A stretch of 64,000 bases of DNA, from contig NZ_AMXD01000001.1 in the NCBI RefSeq assembly GCF_000310185.1, positions 1 through 64,000 on the forward strand. Direction: 5' to 3'. The DNA is from Thauera aminoaromatica S2 (GTDB taxonomy: Bacteria > Pseudomonadota > Gammaproteobacteria > Burkholderiales > Rhodocyclaceae). Under the pieces are notes generated by a model that saw nothing but the letters and a program-made list of their open reading frames with translations, was not told the DNA's origin and ran no database searches. Below are positions 49,094 to 57,681 of the stretch, in pieces. The position numbers were made by a program, and so were the translations under genes. Numbering within the stretch: the first letter of the stretch is position 1; each line of letters begins with the position of its first letter.

Positions 49094-51109
49094 ATGCGCG
49101 TGTTCCTGTGCGAGAAGCCGTCCCAGGGCAAGGACATCGCCCGTGTGCTGGGCGCCGGCCAACGCGGCAACGGCTGCTACAGCGGTGCGGGTGTCGTCGT
49201 GACCTGGTGCATCGGTCATCTGGTCGAAGCGGTTCCGCCCGAAGGCTACGGCGAGCAGTACAAGCGCTGGGGCATCGAGCAACTGCCTATTCTTCCCGAG
49301 CGTTGGCGTGTCGAGCCCAAGGCGGCGACCGCGGCGCAGTTCAAGGTCGTGCAGCAGCTCGTCGCCAAGGCGGGCGAACTGGTGATCGCGACCGACGCCG
49401 ACCGCGAGGGCGAGATGATTGCCCGCGAGATCATCGAGCTGTGCGGCTACCGCGGCCCGATCCAGCGCCTGTGGCTGTCGGCGCTCAACGATGCGTCGAT
49501 CCGCAAGGCCCTGGGCACGCTCAAGCCGTCCGCCGAGACGCTGCCGCTTTACTTCTCCGCGCTCGCCCGATCGCGTGCCGACTGGCTGATCGGGATGAAC
49601 CTGAGCCGCCTGTTCACGTTGCTCGGGCGCCAGGCCGGCTACACCGGCGTGCTGTCGGTCGGGCGCGTGCAGACACCGACGCTCAAGCTGGTGGTGGACC
49701 GTGACCGCGAGATCGCGCGTTTCGTTTCGGTGCCGTTCTGGGCCATCGAGGTTGCACTCTCACATGCGGGCCAGTCCTTCGTCGCAAGCTGGACGCCGCC
49801 GCAGGGCAGCACCGACGACGCCGGCCGCTGCCTGCAACAGCCGGTGGCGCAGCAGGCTGCCGAGCGCCTGCGCGCGGCCGGTGCCGCCCAGGTGCTGTCG
49901 GTGGAAACAGAGCGCGTGCGCGAAGGGCCGCCGCTGCCGTTCGACCTCGGCACGCTGCAGGAGGTGTGCTCGAAGCAGTTGGGTCTGGACGTGCAGGAGA
50001 CGCTGGACATTGCCCAGGCGCTGTACGAGACGCACAAGGCGACCACCTATCCGCGCTCGGACTCAGGCTACCTGCCCGAGAGCATGTTGGCCGAGGTGCC
50101 CACCGTACTCGACAGCCTGCTCAAGACCGACCCCGGCCTGCGCCCGCTGATCGACCGCCTGGATCGCCAGCAGCGTTCGCGGGCCTGGAACGACGGCAAG
50201 GTCACGGCGCACCACGGCATCATTCCCACGCTGGAACCGGCGAACCTCTCGGCGATGAGCGACAAGGAGCTGGCCGTCTACAGGCTGATCCGCGCCCACT
50301 ACCTCGCGCAGTTCCTGCCGCACCACGAATTCGACCGGACGGTGGCGCAGCTTACGTGCGGCGGGCAGTCGCTGGTCGCGGTCGGTAAGCAGATCGCGGT
50401 GGCCGGATGGCGCCAGGTACTGGCGGCGCCGGAGCCCGACGACGCGGACGGCGAGGAAGCGCAGCGCGGCCAGGTGCTGCCGGCGCTGCGTGCTGGAGCT
50501 TCCTGCCAGGTCGGCCAGGTCGATCTGAAGGCGTTGAAGACGCTGCCGCCCAAGCCCTACACGCAGGGCGAGCTGGTCAAAGCCATGAAGGGCGTCGCCA
50601 AGCTCGTGACCGACCCACGCCTGAAGCAGAAGCTCAAGGACACCACGGGCATCGGCACCGAGGCCACGCGCGCCAACGTCATCAGCGCCTTACTGGCACG
50701 CGGCTATCTTGTGAAGAAGGGCCGTGCCATCCGCGCATCGGATGCGGCTTTCACGCTGATCGACGCGGTGCCGGCGGCCATCGCCGATCCGGGCACGACG
50801 GCGGTGTGGGAGCAGGCGCTGGACATGATCGAGGCCGGCCAGATGACGCTGGACACCTTCATCGCCAAGCAATCGGCCTGGGTCGCCCAGCTCGTGCAGC
50901 AGTACCGCGGCGCAACGCTCCCCCTCAAGCTGCCGCCCGCGCCGAGCTGCCCGCAGTGCGGCGCCCCGATGCGCCAGCGCACTGGCAAGAACGGCGCGTT
51001 CTGGTCGTGCAGCCGCTACCCGGACTGCAAGGGCACGGAGCCGGTCGAAACCGCGACAGGCAAGCCCGCAGCGCCAAGCCCGCGGCGTCGGTCTCCGAAG
51101 GCGAGCTGA
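49094..51109 (+). CDS. topB: DNA topoisomerase III (ICE type)
   Basis: 671 residues, ATG at 49094 with AAGGAGG 5 nt upstream. Toprim domain with the metal triad DADREGE (101-107), type IA core with active-site tyrosine in TTYPRSDSGYLP (Y319), GIGTEATRANVISALLARGY, and a C-terminal zinc ribbon CPQCGAPM...CSRYPDCKG (about 618-640). It relaxes and decatenates single-stranded regions; on ICEs it aids plasmid-like replication or transfer. Ends in a short basic tail. Probably expressed with ssb but separated by 277 bp. Confidence 0.95.
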   Translation: MRVFLCEKPSQGKDIARVLGAGQRGNGCYSGAGVVVTWCIGHLVEAVPPEGYGEQYKRWGIEQLPILPERWRVEPKAATAAQFKVVQQLVAKAGELVIATDADREGEMIAREIIELCGYRGPIQRLWLSALNDASIRKALGTLKPSAETLPLYFSALARSRADWLIGMNLSRLFTLLGRQAGYTGVLSVGRVQTPTLKLVVDRDREIARFVSVPFWAIEVALSHAGQSFVASWTPPQGSTDDAGRCLQQPVAQQAAERLRAAGAAQVLSVETERVREGPPLPFDLGTLQEVCSKQLGLDVQETLDIAQALYETHKATTYPRSDSGYLPESMLAEVPTVLDSLLKTDPGLRPLIDRLDRQQRSRAWNDGKVTAHHGIIPTLEPANLSAMSDKELAVYRLIRAHYLAQFLPHHEFDRTVAQLTCGGQSLVAVGKQIAVAGWRQVLAAPEPDDADGEEAQRGQVLPALRAGASCQVGQVDLKALKTLPPKPYTQGELVKAMKGVAKLVTDPRLKQKLKDTTGIGTEATRANVISALLARGYLVKKGRAIRASDAAFTLIDAVPAAIADPGTTAVWEQALDMIEAGQMTLDTFIAKQSAWVAQLVQQYRGATLPLKLPPAPSCPQCGAPMRQRTGKNGAFWSCSRYPDCKGTEPVETATGKPAAPSPRRRSPKAS

Positions 51110-51553
51110 CGCCCACGTTTCCCTCTGCCACGCCGGCTGCTGCCGACGGCGGGGCAAACCTCCCGCACCCCGCGGGACTCCCCAGCGCGCGTTCCCTTCT
51201 GCAACGGTGTGCGCGTCCTGCAGGCCCATCACGGCCTGCTGGGCGAGAAGGTCATTTCTCCCCGGATCGCGTTCGCCGCGGTTCCCCTGATCGAGGTGCT
51301 TCCGCCGATACGCGAGCGGTCTCCTGACGCCTTGGTGTGCAAAACTGCGAGGCGCCAGGAGACCGCTTGCGGTCGACGGTATTCGGTGCCGGTGCCCGCC
51401 GGCGGAACAACGGGCTCCCTTTGTGTGTGGATGCACGCCAGAGGATTCCGGCCCCCAGCCACGAAACGGGCCGGGTGAGATTGCTGACGCAGCGAATGGC
51501 TTTGACGATGGCCTGGCCTGCTTGCAGCCCACAGGTGGATTGATTTCTCTCCA

Positions 51554-51583
51554 GCCGAAGCCTTGCGAGGCTTCGGCGCCTTT
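51554..51583 (+). terminator. Intrinsic terminator downstream of topB
   Basis: GCCGAAGCC-TTGCGA-GGCTTCGGC followed by GCCTTT. A perfect 9-bp stem, 445 bp beyond the topB stop. Confidence 0.7.
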
Positions 51584-51698
51584 GTCGTGGGCGAACGGAA
51601 TCGTGCATCGCTGCTCTTGCCAGCGCTCGGCCCAAACTGGACGGCGTTCGGTTCCGTTTGATCAGCGACGGAGTGCCGCCGCGCTTTCATTCTTCCCG

Positions 51699-51774
51699 CA
51701 TGTGTCGCTGACGGTCGTCAGCACCATGCCCTGGCAGCCCCGGTCCTCAAGGCTGCAACGCGGTTCGCCGCGTT
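51699..51774 (+). ncRNA. Three-hairpin ICE RNA element, copy A
   Basis: CATGT, hairpin 1 (GCTGAC-N4-GTCAGC, 51707-51722), linker CACCATGCCCTG, hairpin 2 (GCAGCC-N11-GGCTGC, 51734-51756), hairpin 3 (AACGCGG-TTCG-CCGCGTT, 51757-51774, UUCG tetraloop). Lies 141 bp before the next start codon. Confidence 0.75.
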
Positions 51775-51914
51775 GACCGATCCAGTCCGCTTCGCACCGA
51801 CCACCGCGGACGCGCGTCGCCACGACGCGGGTGCTTTTCATGTTCAACCCTTCGGGAGGTATCCGCTCCCGTCAGGGCGTGGTGCTCCCGGTCTTCAACC
51901 AACAGGAGAAAACC

Positions 51915-52166
51915 ATGTCCCTTGCGCTCGCATCGGCACCTTTGAGTGCTGAACAGGCCCGAGCCGAATCCATCGGCTACCAGGCCCTGGCCTGCGTCGG
52001 CAAGCGCCTGCCCCTGCAAGTGCTGTGCAGCGCAGCCGGCCACTACATCGGCACCGCCGATGCGGACGGCCCGGTCTCGCGGGAGTCGGTCAGCTACTTC
52101 CGCTCGCACCACGCCGCCGAGCACGCCCTGCAAACGGGCCGCTGGCAGCAGCGCCTCCACCCGTGA
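51915..52166 (+). CDS. Hypothetical ICE protein (83 aa)
   Basis: ATG at 51915 with ACAGGAG upstream. Sequence MSLALASAPLSAEQARAESIGYQALACVG, then GHYIGTADADGPVSRESVSYFRSHHAAEHALQTGRW. No family recognised. First gene after RNA copy A and the post-topB terminator, so probably the first cistron of the small-gene operon. The HYIGTAD...PVSRES core resembles small accessory proteins of conjugative elements. Confidence 0.75.
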   Translation: MSLALASAPLSAEQARAESIGYQALACVGKRLPLQVLCSAAGHYIGTADADGPVSRESVSYFRSHHAAEHALQTGRWQQRLHP

Positions 52167-52191
52167 TGTCCAACCACCAGGAGCCCATGTC

Positions 52192-52584
52192 ATGAACCGT
52201 GCCCTGCCTCAAGAGGTACTTGATCAGATCGAGCTGGAACACCAGCACTTCGCCGCCGCGCCCCAAGCCTTCTTCGAGGCGTGGAAACGCGGCGTCGACA
52301 TCGCCGGAGCCGAATGGTTCGGCGACGGCACCCGCGAAGGCCTGCAGCGTGCCACCACCAAGTGGGATCTGCGGCCGAAGCTGCTGATGCTCAACGATGC
52401 CCTCGGCGTCCTGAGCAGCGGCCAGCGGATGTTCCTGTCCGCGATGGTGAGCTTCTACAACGCCCGCGAGGGCGGTGCGATGCTCAAGCGTTGCGGCTTC
52501 GAGGGTCTGTCCGACCTGGGCGGCCTCGACCTGGAACGGCGCAAGGTCGTCGCCGACCTGACGCTGAACTACAACGGCTGGTGA
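52192..52584 (+). CDS. Hypothetical ICE protein (130 aa)
   Basis: MNRALPQEVLDQIELEHQHFAAAPQAFFEAW... then WDLRPKLLMLNDALGVLSSGQRMFLSAMVSFYNAREGGAMLKRCGFEGLSDLGGLDLERRKVVADLTLNYNGW. Mostly helical, soluble, no known motif. Recurrent in PAGI-2-like elements as far as I can judge from its style. AGGAG lies 13 nt upstream of the ATG at 52192. Confidence 0.75.
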   Translation: MNRALPQEVLDQIELEHQHFAAAPQAFFEAWKRGVDIAGAEWFGDGTREGLQRATTKWDLRPKLLMLNDALGVLSSGQRMFLSAMVSFYNAREGGAMLKRCGFEGLSDLGGLDLERRKVVADLTLNYNGW

Positions 52585-52629
52585 GCCGCGCTGCGGCCTG
52601 CCGACGTTCTTCTTTTCTTCCCACCCCAC

Positions 52630-52670
52630 GAGGGACATGCGTCCCTGCATGGGGCCATGTCCCTCCTTTT
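52630..52670 (+). terminator. Intercistronic hairpin with T-tract
   Basis: GAGGGACATG (52630-52639) pairs with CATGTCCCTC (52656-52665), followed by CTTTTC and then the next gene's AAAGGAG. Closely similar in layout and flank to the hairpin at 61733-61769. Confidence 0.55.
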
Positions 52671-52687
52671 CTTGAAAGGAGTGATTC

Positions 52688-53152
52688 ATGTCCCCTGACT
52701 TTTCCATCGGTCTGCTCGTGACCGACGACGACATCGATGCGGTCATCCTTGAAGGCTGGCCGGCCGACGTGCGCAAGCCGCGCATCGTGGTGTTCGACTA
52801 CGCCGGCAATGATGTGCCCGACGAGTATGTGCTGCATGTCAGCAGCGGAACCCCGAATACCGGATTGACCGGGCGCGAGGTGTTCCCGGTCGAGTACGGA
52901 CCCGACTGCCGCTACCCATCGCCCGCTGAAGTCCTTTCGGTGCTCGATGCACCTAAGCCGGCCGGAAAACCTTCCGCGCTGAGCATCGCCCGCAACGTGC
53001 ACCAGAGCATCCTCAACCTGGATGCGCGGCTGGATCGCCTGGAGCAGGCGCCGACCGGCGACGACTACAACCGCCTGTACCAGCTTGCGAATGGCGGCCT
53101 GCTCGACCTGTTGAAGGCGCTGGGCGACCCGTCCTCTACCGCTGCCGGCTGA
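52688..53152 (+). CDS. Hypothetical ICE protein (154 aa)
   Basis: Starts MSPDFSIGLLVTDDDIDAVI with AAAGGAG before the ATG. IVVFDYAGNDVPDEYVLHVSSG and a C-terminal helical part (SILNLDARLDRLEQAPTGDDYNRLYQLANGGLLDLLKALG), the last part looking like a coiled coil. No family recognised. Acidic. Confidence 0.75.
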   Translation: MSPDFSIGLLVTDDDIDAVILEGWPADVRKPRIVVFDYAGNDVPDEYVLHVSSGTPNTGLTGREVFPVEYGPDCRYPSPAEVLSVLDAPKPAGKPSALSIARNVHQSILNLDARLDRLEQAPTGDDYNRLYQLANGGLLDLLKALGDPSSTAAG

Positions 53153-53179
53153 CCGGCTGCCACTTCATCCACCCGCTGG

Positions 53180-53199
53180 GGTTCAATCCCCAGCAGGGG
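53180..53199. promoter_or_regulatory. Palindromic hairpin before the 238-aa gene
   Basis: CAATCCCC-AGCA-GGGGATTG. It resembles the CTATCCCC-N-GGGGATAG palindromes in its CCCC/GGGG core but with a wider centre, and lies 33 bp before the ATG. Confidence 0.5.
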
Positions 53200-53232
53200 A
53201 TTGCCTCGGCCATCCCCTGCTGGAGAAATCCC

Positions 53233-53949
53233 ATGTCCTACTCGTACAACAATCCCTTTGTCCGCGGCTACGACGGCCTGTCCGTCCAGCGGCTGCTCGC
53301 CATCTCCTACGACGACGACTGCCCGCTGACCTACCTGCCGCTGCATCCTTCGCAGTCGAATCTGCCGGACAGCCAGGTCGAACGGCGGGCCTGCATCTTC
53401 TCGGACGACTTCGTGCTGATCACCGAGGACCAGGTGGTCCCCAACGAGTTGCAGGCGCAATGCCGCAGCCACGGGCTCGCCCGCAACGTGGTCTATGCCG
53501 TGATGGCCGAGGAAGACGGCAAGCCACTGCACGTGGGCGACACTTACTCCGAAGAAGCGGCGCGGGAAGTCGTGCGGCGCCTGCGCTATGAAACCGGCTA
53601 CTACAGCCGGTGCTGGGAAATCAGCAGCGCGCACCTCGACGCCGACGCACACCGCTTCCTCGCCGAACTGGCGGACATCGCCACGCCGACGCTGTTCCTG
53701 TTCGTCGCCTTCCGCATCCCGTACGGCCCGGCCATCGGGTTGAAGCTGATCGCCACGCCCTGGACCGACGAGAACCTGCGCGCGGTCGAAGGCATCACGG
53801 CCAAGCGGCTGATGCAGGAGCATCGCAAGAAGGGCATGCCGGAATCCCTCATGCACGTGCTGCACCTGGCCGCGCTCGCCGACGTGCGCATGCTGGTCTT
53901 CGATGCCGATGCGCAGGTGCTGGACGGCCTGCCGATCTACGACGACTGA
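53233..53949 (+). CDS. Hypothetical ICE protein (238 aa)
   Basis: Starts MSYSYNNPFVRGYDGLSVQRLLAISYDDDCP. Later segments: ACIFSDDFVLITEDQVVPNEL, NVVYAVMAEEDGKPLHVGDTYSEEAAREVVRRL, FLAELADIATPTLFLFVAFRIPYGPAIGLKLIATPW. Soluble, mixed alpha/beta, no catalytic motif seen. Two short cores (NVVYAVM..DG.PLHVGDTYSEEAAREVV) suggest a repeated or dimeric binding fold. Part of the ICE small-gene operon. Confidence 0.75.
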   Translation: MSYSYNNPFVRGYDGLSVQRLLAISYDDDCPLTYLPLHPSQSNLPDSQVERRACIFSDDFVLITEDQVVPNELQAQCRSHGLARNVVYAVMAEEDGKPLHVGDTYSEEAAREVVRRLRYETGYYSRCWEISSAHLDADAHRFLAELADIATPTLFLFVAFRIPYGPAIGLKLIATPWTDENLRAVEGITAKRLMQEHRKKGMPESLMHVLHLAALADVRMLVFDADAQVLDGLPIYDD

Positions 53950-54060
53950 CACCACCTTTCGAGCCCCCACGCGGGGCTCGTATTCTTTCTGGACGAAGCC
54001 GGTGGACGCGCAGTGCCGATTCCCCCGCGTCGCTGGCCCACGCCTGACGCACGCTGCTCG

Positions 54061-54134
54061 CATGTTCGCTGGCGTTGCCGGCAAGCATGCCCAGGCAGTC
54101 GAGACCTTCGAGGCTGCGGCACGGTTCGCCGTGC
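54061..54134 (+). ncRNA. Three-hairpin ICE RNA element, copy B
   Basis: CATGT, hairpin 1 (GCTGGC-GTT-GCCGGC, 54068-54082, one U-G pair), linker AAGCATGCCCAG, hairpin 2 (GCAGTC-N11-GGCTGC, 54095-54117, one U-G pair), hairpin 3 (GCACGG-TTCG-CCGTGC, 54119-54134). 107 bp before the next ATG. Confidence 0.75.
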
Positions 54135-54241
54135 TGGTTGCTATTCCTTCTCCGGGCGCATGTCGCGTCCATCCACCTCACCCCCAAGGGACACACCTCC
54201 CTTGCGGGCGGAAGTCCCTTGGTTGCCACAAGGAGTCTTCC

Positions 54242-55039
54242 ATGGATACCCAAGCCATCCGCGCACAGATGCCGACGCTGGTTCGCGGCCACGTGCCTTC
54301 CAACGTCCGCAGCTTCAAGTTCAACATCTTCGACGGCCAGCCCAAGGTTTCGACGCTGGGCTTCCACGTTGATCCCAAGCCCTTCGAGGGCAAGGTCATC
54401 GCCACCACCGACGAGGCCATCGTCGTCAAGACGGGGCGGGCCGAGTTCGCGGTGCTCGACAAGGCCCTCGTCACCGACGTGCCCGACGAAGGCGCCAAGG
54501 TGCAGGTCGAACCGTATGCGCGGCGCCGCTTCGACGGCTTGCGCGCGGATACGCCCGAGGAGAGCACTGAGTTCACCGCCGACGGCCAGCCGTACACGGT
54601 GAAGCGGCTCATCCTGGGTTCCGCGCCGGCCAAGCTGCCGATCCCCGAGCCGCAGTGCCCCGAGCTGCAGGAGCTGATCCACCAACTGGAGCAGTTGCCC
54701 GCGCCCGATGGATTCCGCCGCATCACGCACCTGCTGGTGGATGCCGGCGCGCGGGACTTCACGGTGGTCGATCCGAGCCCCAGCAACATCATCGCCACGC
54801 CGCCGGCCATCGGCTTCACCGTCGCTTCGGCGAAGTTCCAGGGGCGCGTCACCGTGCTCTACGAACGCGGCCTCGACACCTACGCGGTGGAGCTGCATCG
54901 CGAAGGCGAGCTGGTCGAGCGGGTCGATGAAGTGTTCTTCGACACCTTGGGCCAGATGCTGGAGCGGCTGATCGACGACGGGAGCTGGCGCCTCATCCGC
55001 GTACAGCGCCTGTCCGGTCGCAAGCCCGTCCAGCACTGA
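54242..55039 (+). CDS. Hypothetical ICE protein (265 aa)
   Basis: Starts MDTQAIRAQMPTLVRGHVPSNVRSFKFNIFDGQPKVSTLGFHVDPKPFEGKVIATTDEAIVVKTG. Proteins of this type are often labelled GTPase in ICE annotations, but no P-loop is visible, so I do not support that. C-terminal half: VVDPSPSNIIATPPAIGFTVASAKFQGRVTVLYERGLDTYAVELHREGELVERVDEVFFDTLGQMLERLID. Ribosome-binding site AAGGAG before the ATG. Function unknown. Confidence 0.78.
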   Translation: MDTQAIRAQMPTLVRGHVPSNVRSFKFNIFDGQPKVSTLGFHVDPKPFEGKVIATTDEAIVVKTGRAEFAVLDKALVTDVPDEGAKVQVEPYARRRFDGLRADTPEESTEFTADGQPYTVKRLILGSAPAKLPIPEPQCPELQELIHQLEQLPAPDGFRRITHLLVDAGARDFTVVDPSPSNIIATPPAIGFTVASAKFQGRVTVLYERGLDTYAVELHREGELVERVDEVFFDTLGQMLERLIDDGSWRLIRVQRLSGRKPVQH

Positions 55040-55114
55040 TCCCCTCACGTCCCCAAGCGGCTTCCCGTCCTCGCGGCGGGAAACCTTCTTCCTTCACCGT
55101 TGGAGACCACTTCC

Positions 55115-55480
55115 ATGACTGTTCGATTCAAAGGCACCGAGCTTCGGCCCGTGCTTGCCGAGGCGGCGGCCAACCAGTGCCGCGTCATCCTGGTCAAGGA
55201 CCAGGGCGTGTATTTCATGGCCGAGCACGGCGAGAGCCGGCCCGATGGGCGGCGCAAGACCATCGCCTACGCCGTGGGCTGCAACCCCGATGTCGATGCG
55301 TTCGACGACTGGTGGGAACTGGCGCGCGCCGAATTCGGCGGCGACGACTTCGGCGAGTTCTTCGCCCTGCAGGAACGGGTCCTCACCCGTATCCTGCACA
55401 GCGAGGACGACCTCGAAGTGTCGGCCACGGTCACGCACCTGTCGATGCAGGCGGTATCCGCTGCACCGGCCGGCCACTGA
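55115..55480 (+). CDS. DUF3085-like ICE protein
   Basis: 121 residues, ATG at 55115, GTTGGAGA upstream. VRFKGTELRPVLAEAAANQCRVILVKDQGVYFMAEHGES resembles DUF3085 (substrate unknown) with its VKDxGVYxM core; then KTIAYAVGCNPDVDAFDDWWELARAEFGGDDFGEFF. Soluble, acidic. Spacing and strand place it in the same operon. Family call from recall only. Confidence 0.65.
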   Translation: MTVRFKGTELRPVLAEAAANQCRVILVKDQGVYFMAEHGESRPDGRRKTIAYAVGCNPDVDAFDDWWELARAEFGGDDFGEFFALQERVLTRILHSEDDLEVSATVTHLSMQAVSAAPAGH

Positions 55481-55623
55481 CCGTACTGCTTCCCAGCCCC
55501 CTTCACGGGGGCTTCTCTTTATCTCGTGCCGCGGCCCATGGCCGCATCGCACGCGCTCGTCTCCAGTCCGGCTCGGGCCGCTCACGCCGGCATCTGCCGG
55601 TGCCACCGCCTGGTGACGCCTGC

Positions 55624-55968
55624 ATGCGAGACCCGTTCAAGATCGAGCAACCGACCTGCATCAGCTTCAGCGGCGGCCGCACCAGCGCGTACATGCTCTG
55701 GCGCGTGCTGCAAGCCAACGGCGGCCTGCCCGCAGATGCCGTCGTCTGCTTCGCCAACACCGGAAAAGAAGTGGAAGCCACCTTGCGCTTCGTGCGCGAC
55801 TGCGCCGAGCACTGGCAAGTGCCGATCCACTGGCTGGAGTACCGGCCCATCGAACCGGGCTTCGTGGTGGTGGACTTCGATACCGCCAGCCGCGCGGGCG
55901 AGCCCTTCGAGATGCTGGTCCGCAAGCGGCAGTACCTGCCCAACCCGGTGGCGAGAGGGTGCCACTAA
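55624..55968 (+). pseudogene. Truncated PAPS reductase/PP-loop family gene
   Basis: 114 residues: CISFSGGRTSAYMLWRVL is the PP-loop (SGGRTS) of PAPS-reductase-like/DndC-like ATP pyrophosphatases, followed by VVCFANTGKEVEATLRFVRDCAEHW and the start of the domain's second half (VRKRQYLPNPVARGCH, then stop). Relatives run on for ~150-200 residues after the PNP motif with further cysteines. Here the frame ends 64 bp before RNA copy C, so the 3' part seems deleted. Probably non-functional. Confidence 0.7.
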
Positions 55969-56031
55969 TGCGGACAGCCGCCGGTGCCGATTGCCGCTCG
56001 CGCGGGCGCGCGCCTGGCGCCACGCTGCCGC

Positions 56032-56108
56032 CATGTTCCGCTGACGCCCGTCAGCAGCATGCCCAGGCAGTCTCGATCTTCAAGACTGCGACGCGGTTCC
56101 GACCGCGT
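56032..56108 (+). ncRNA. Three-hairpin ICE RNA element, copy C
   Basis: CATGT, hairpin 1 (GCTGAC-N4-GTCAGC, 56040-56055), linker AGCATGCCCAG, hairpin 2 (GCAGTCT-N9-AGACTGC, 56067-56089), hairpin 3 (ACGCGGT-TCCG-ACCGCGT, 56091-56108). 158 bp before the DUF3577 ATG; the gap between also holds an hairpin with arms CACCCAAG/CTTGGGT. Confidence 0.75.
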
Positions 56109-56266
56109 TGATCAACCAGTTCGCTCCGGCATCCCAGCGCGAACAGCCATCGGTTCTCCCGATGGTGATGCCACCCAAGCTGTTCCTTCAACCCACGCGG
56201 GGGTTCCACACCTTCCCCGCCTTGGGTCGGGTGTGTCTCCGCCTCATTGTTCTCAGGAGATTCACC

Positions 56267-56830
56267 ATGACCACTTCCACCGACAAGTCCTACTTCGACC
56301 TGCACATCACCGGACTCGGGTATCTCAATCGCATCCGCGAAGTGAAGCCCAAGAAAGGCGATGCGTTCCTGGCCTGCGACATCGCGGCGCTCAACGGCCC
56401 CAGCGATGACGTGGCCTACGTGCGTTTCGACACGCGCGTCTCGGGCTCCGAAGCGCAGCACCTCGTGCGCCGCTGCATCCAAGCGGTCGATGCCGAGAAG
56501 AAAGTGATGATCGGCTTCCGTCTGGGCGACCTGTGGGCCGACACCTTCACCTACTCCAAGGGCAAGCGTGCCGGCGAGCAGGGGGTGAGCTTCAAGGCCC
56601 GCCTGCTGTTCGTCAGTTGGATCAAGGTCGACGGCAAGCTCGTCTACAAGGCCGAGCCCAAGCCGACCGATGCCGACCAGCGCGACGAACGCGACGTGCG
56701 TAACACGGATGTCCCCGCGACGTTCGCTGAGCCGCAAGCCGCTGCGTTCGAGCCCGCCAGGCCCGCCGCCGAAGCTGCCGACGAAGCCACTGCCGATGCG
56801 CCTGCATTGGAAGTTGCCGAGTCGTTCTGA
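56267..56830 (+). CDS. DUF3577-family ICE protein
   Basis: 187 residues, ATG at 56267 with CAGGAG upstream. KSYFDLHITGLGYLNRIREVKPKKGDAFLACDIAALNGPSDDVAYVRFDTRVSG is the STY3554-like/DUF3577 core; SFKARLLFVSWIKVDGKLVYKA ends the conserved part; the C-terminus is an Ala/Glu-rich tail. The overall fold pattern suggests an OB-like single-strand-binding module, but this is not established. Conserved across this ICE family. Confidence 0.82.
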   Translation: MTTSTDKSYFDLHITGLGYLNRIREVKPKKGDAFLACDIAALNGPSDDVAYVRFDTRVSGSEAQHLVRRCIQAVDAEKKVMIGFRLGDLWADTFTYSKGKRAGEQGVSFKARLLFVSWIKVDGKLVYKAEPKPTDADQRDERDVRNTDVPATFAEPQAAAFEPARPAAEAADEATADAPALEVAESF

Positions 56831-56835
56831 TCCGC

Positions 56836-56870
56836 AAGGCCCCGACTCTGAATTGAGTCCGGGGCCTTGT
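56836..56870 (+). terminator. Strong hairpin after the DUF3577 gene
   Basis: AAGGCCCC(-)GACTC pairs with GAGTCCGGGGCCTT around TGAATT, one bulged G, directly after the stop; followed by GTCTTCTCCC. Termination or mRNA-end stabilisation. Confidence 0.55.
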
Positions 56871-56950
56871 CTTCTCCCACTCGCGTGCGCATGCGACCGT
56901 CGCCATGACGGCCGTGTGCGTGATCGCAGCTTCGTCCGCAGGAGTTCTTC

Positions 56951-57580
56951 ATGATCACCATTCCCGGCCAATTGGCCATCAAGACCATCCACGGCCGTAA
57001 CGGCGACTTCAACGTCGGGCGCCTTGCGACCTCCATCGGCGAGTTCGTCGTGAAGAACGCCGAACTCGACCAGTACGCCGAAGGCAAGTACGAGGGCGAT
57101 TTCGCCATCGCGGAGATTCGCCCGTCCACGTACACCGCCAACGGCCGCATGGTCATTGAGATCCGCGCCCTCCTGGGTGGGATGACTTTGTCCAACATCG
57201 ACGCCCTGAGCCGTGACGACGCCCGCCGGCTGAGTCCGCAGGAAGTCGATCCGATCGACGAGGAAGCGCAGACCGCCACGCCGACGCCGACGACCGCCCC
57301 CAAGGCGGCCGGCCGGAAGAAGGCGCGCAGCTCGCGCGACCCGCTGGTCGATACCACGCCGTTCGGCAGCGAGCCGGCTGCTGCGTCTGCCGAGGCTACG
57401 GCCCATGCGGACGACGACGGCGACGCGGCGCTGTTCGGCACACTCTGGCCGCTGGGCGATGTCGTCAAGCTCGATGCCACCGTGGATCGGCGCGTGCTGC
57501 GTCAGCAGCGCGACCGCCTCGGCGACCTGGGCTACGAGTTCGCTCCGCTGTCCCAGGACTGGCACCTCACCAGGGTCTGA
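56951..57580 (+). CDS. DUF3275-family ICE protein
   Basis: 209 residues. MITIPGQLAIKTIHGRNGDFNVGRLATSIGEFVVKNAELDQYAEGKYEGDFAIAEIRPSTY is the DUF3275 N-terminus, followed by a Thr/Pro/Ala linker (about 105-150) and a small C-terminal domain (FGTLWPLGDVVKLDATVDRRVLRQQRDRLGDLGYEF). GCAGGAG upstream. Conserved in PAGI-2-like ICEs; unknown function. Confidence 0.85.
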   Translation: MITIPGQLAIKTIHGRNGDFNVGRLATSIGEFVVKNAELDQYAEGKYEGDFAIAEIRPSTYTANGRMVIEIRALLGGMTLSNIDALSRDDARRLSPQEVDPIDEEAQTATPTPTTAPKAAGRKKARSSRDPLVDTTPFGSEPAAASAEATAHADDDGDAALFGTLWPLGDVVKLDATVDRRVLRQQRDRLGDLGYEFAPLSQDWHLTRV

Positions 57581-57632
57581 TCCCATCGCCATTTCACGCC
57601 GCATGCCTGCGGCTTTCCACCACCCGCCGGGG

Positions 57633-57658
57633 CTCCTTCCCCGGCGGGAGGACTCCGG
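57633..57658 (+). promoter_or_regulatory. Intercistronic hairpin (10-bp stem)
   Basis: CCCGCCGGGG-CTCCTT-CCCCGGCGGG (within about 57627-57655), 20-30 bp before the next ribosome-binding site. No T-run, so more probably an mRNA punctuation element than a terminator. Confidence 0.5.
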
Positions 57659-57681
57659 CCCTTTCTCACAGGAGTCATTCC

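Larger units (their letters stand above)
51110..51914. other. 805-bp non-coding region after topB
   Basis: No convincing gene. Holds the terminator at 51554-51583 and the first copy of the three-hairpin RNA (51699-51774), then a leader with AACAGGAG before the next gene. A new promoter for the downstream operon is expected between 51584 and 51699. Confidence 0.6.

Noticed and set aside
51209-51478. 89-codon plus-strand ORF after topB
   Set aside because: No ribosome-binding site, no motif, lies before a terminator; treated as non-coding.
54242-55039. GTPase label for the 265-aa ICE protein
   Set aside because: No P-loop, switch or NKxD motif is visible.
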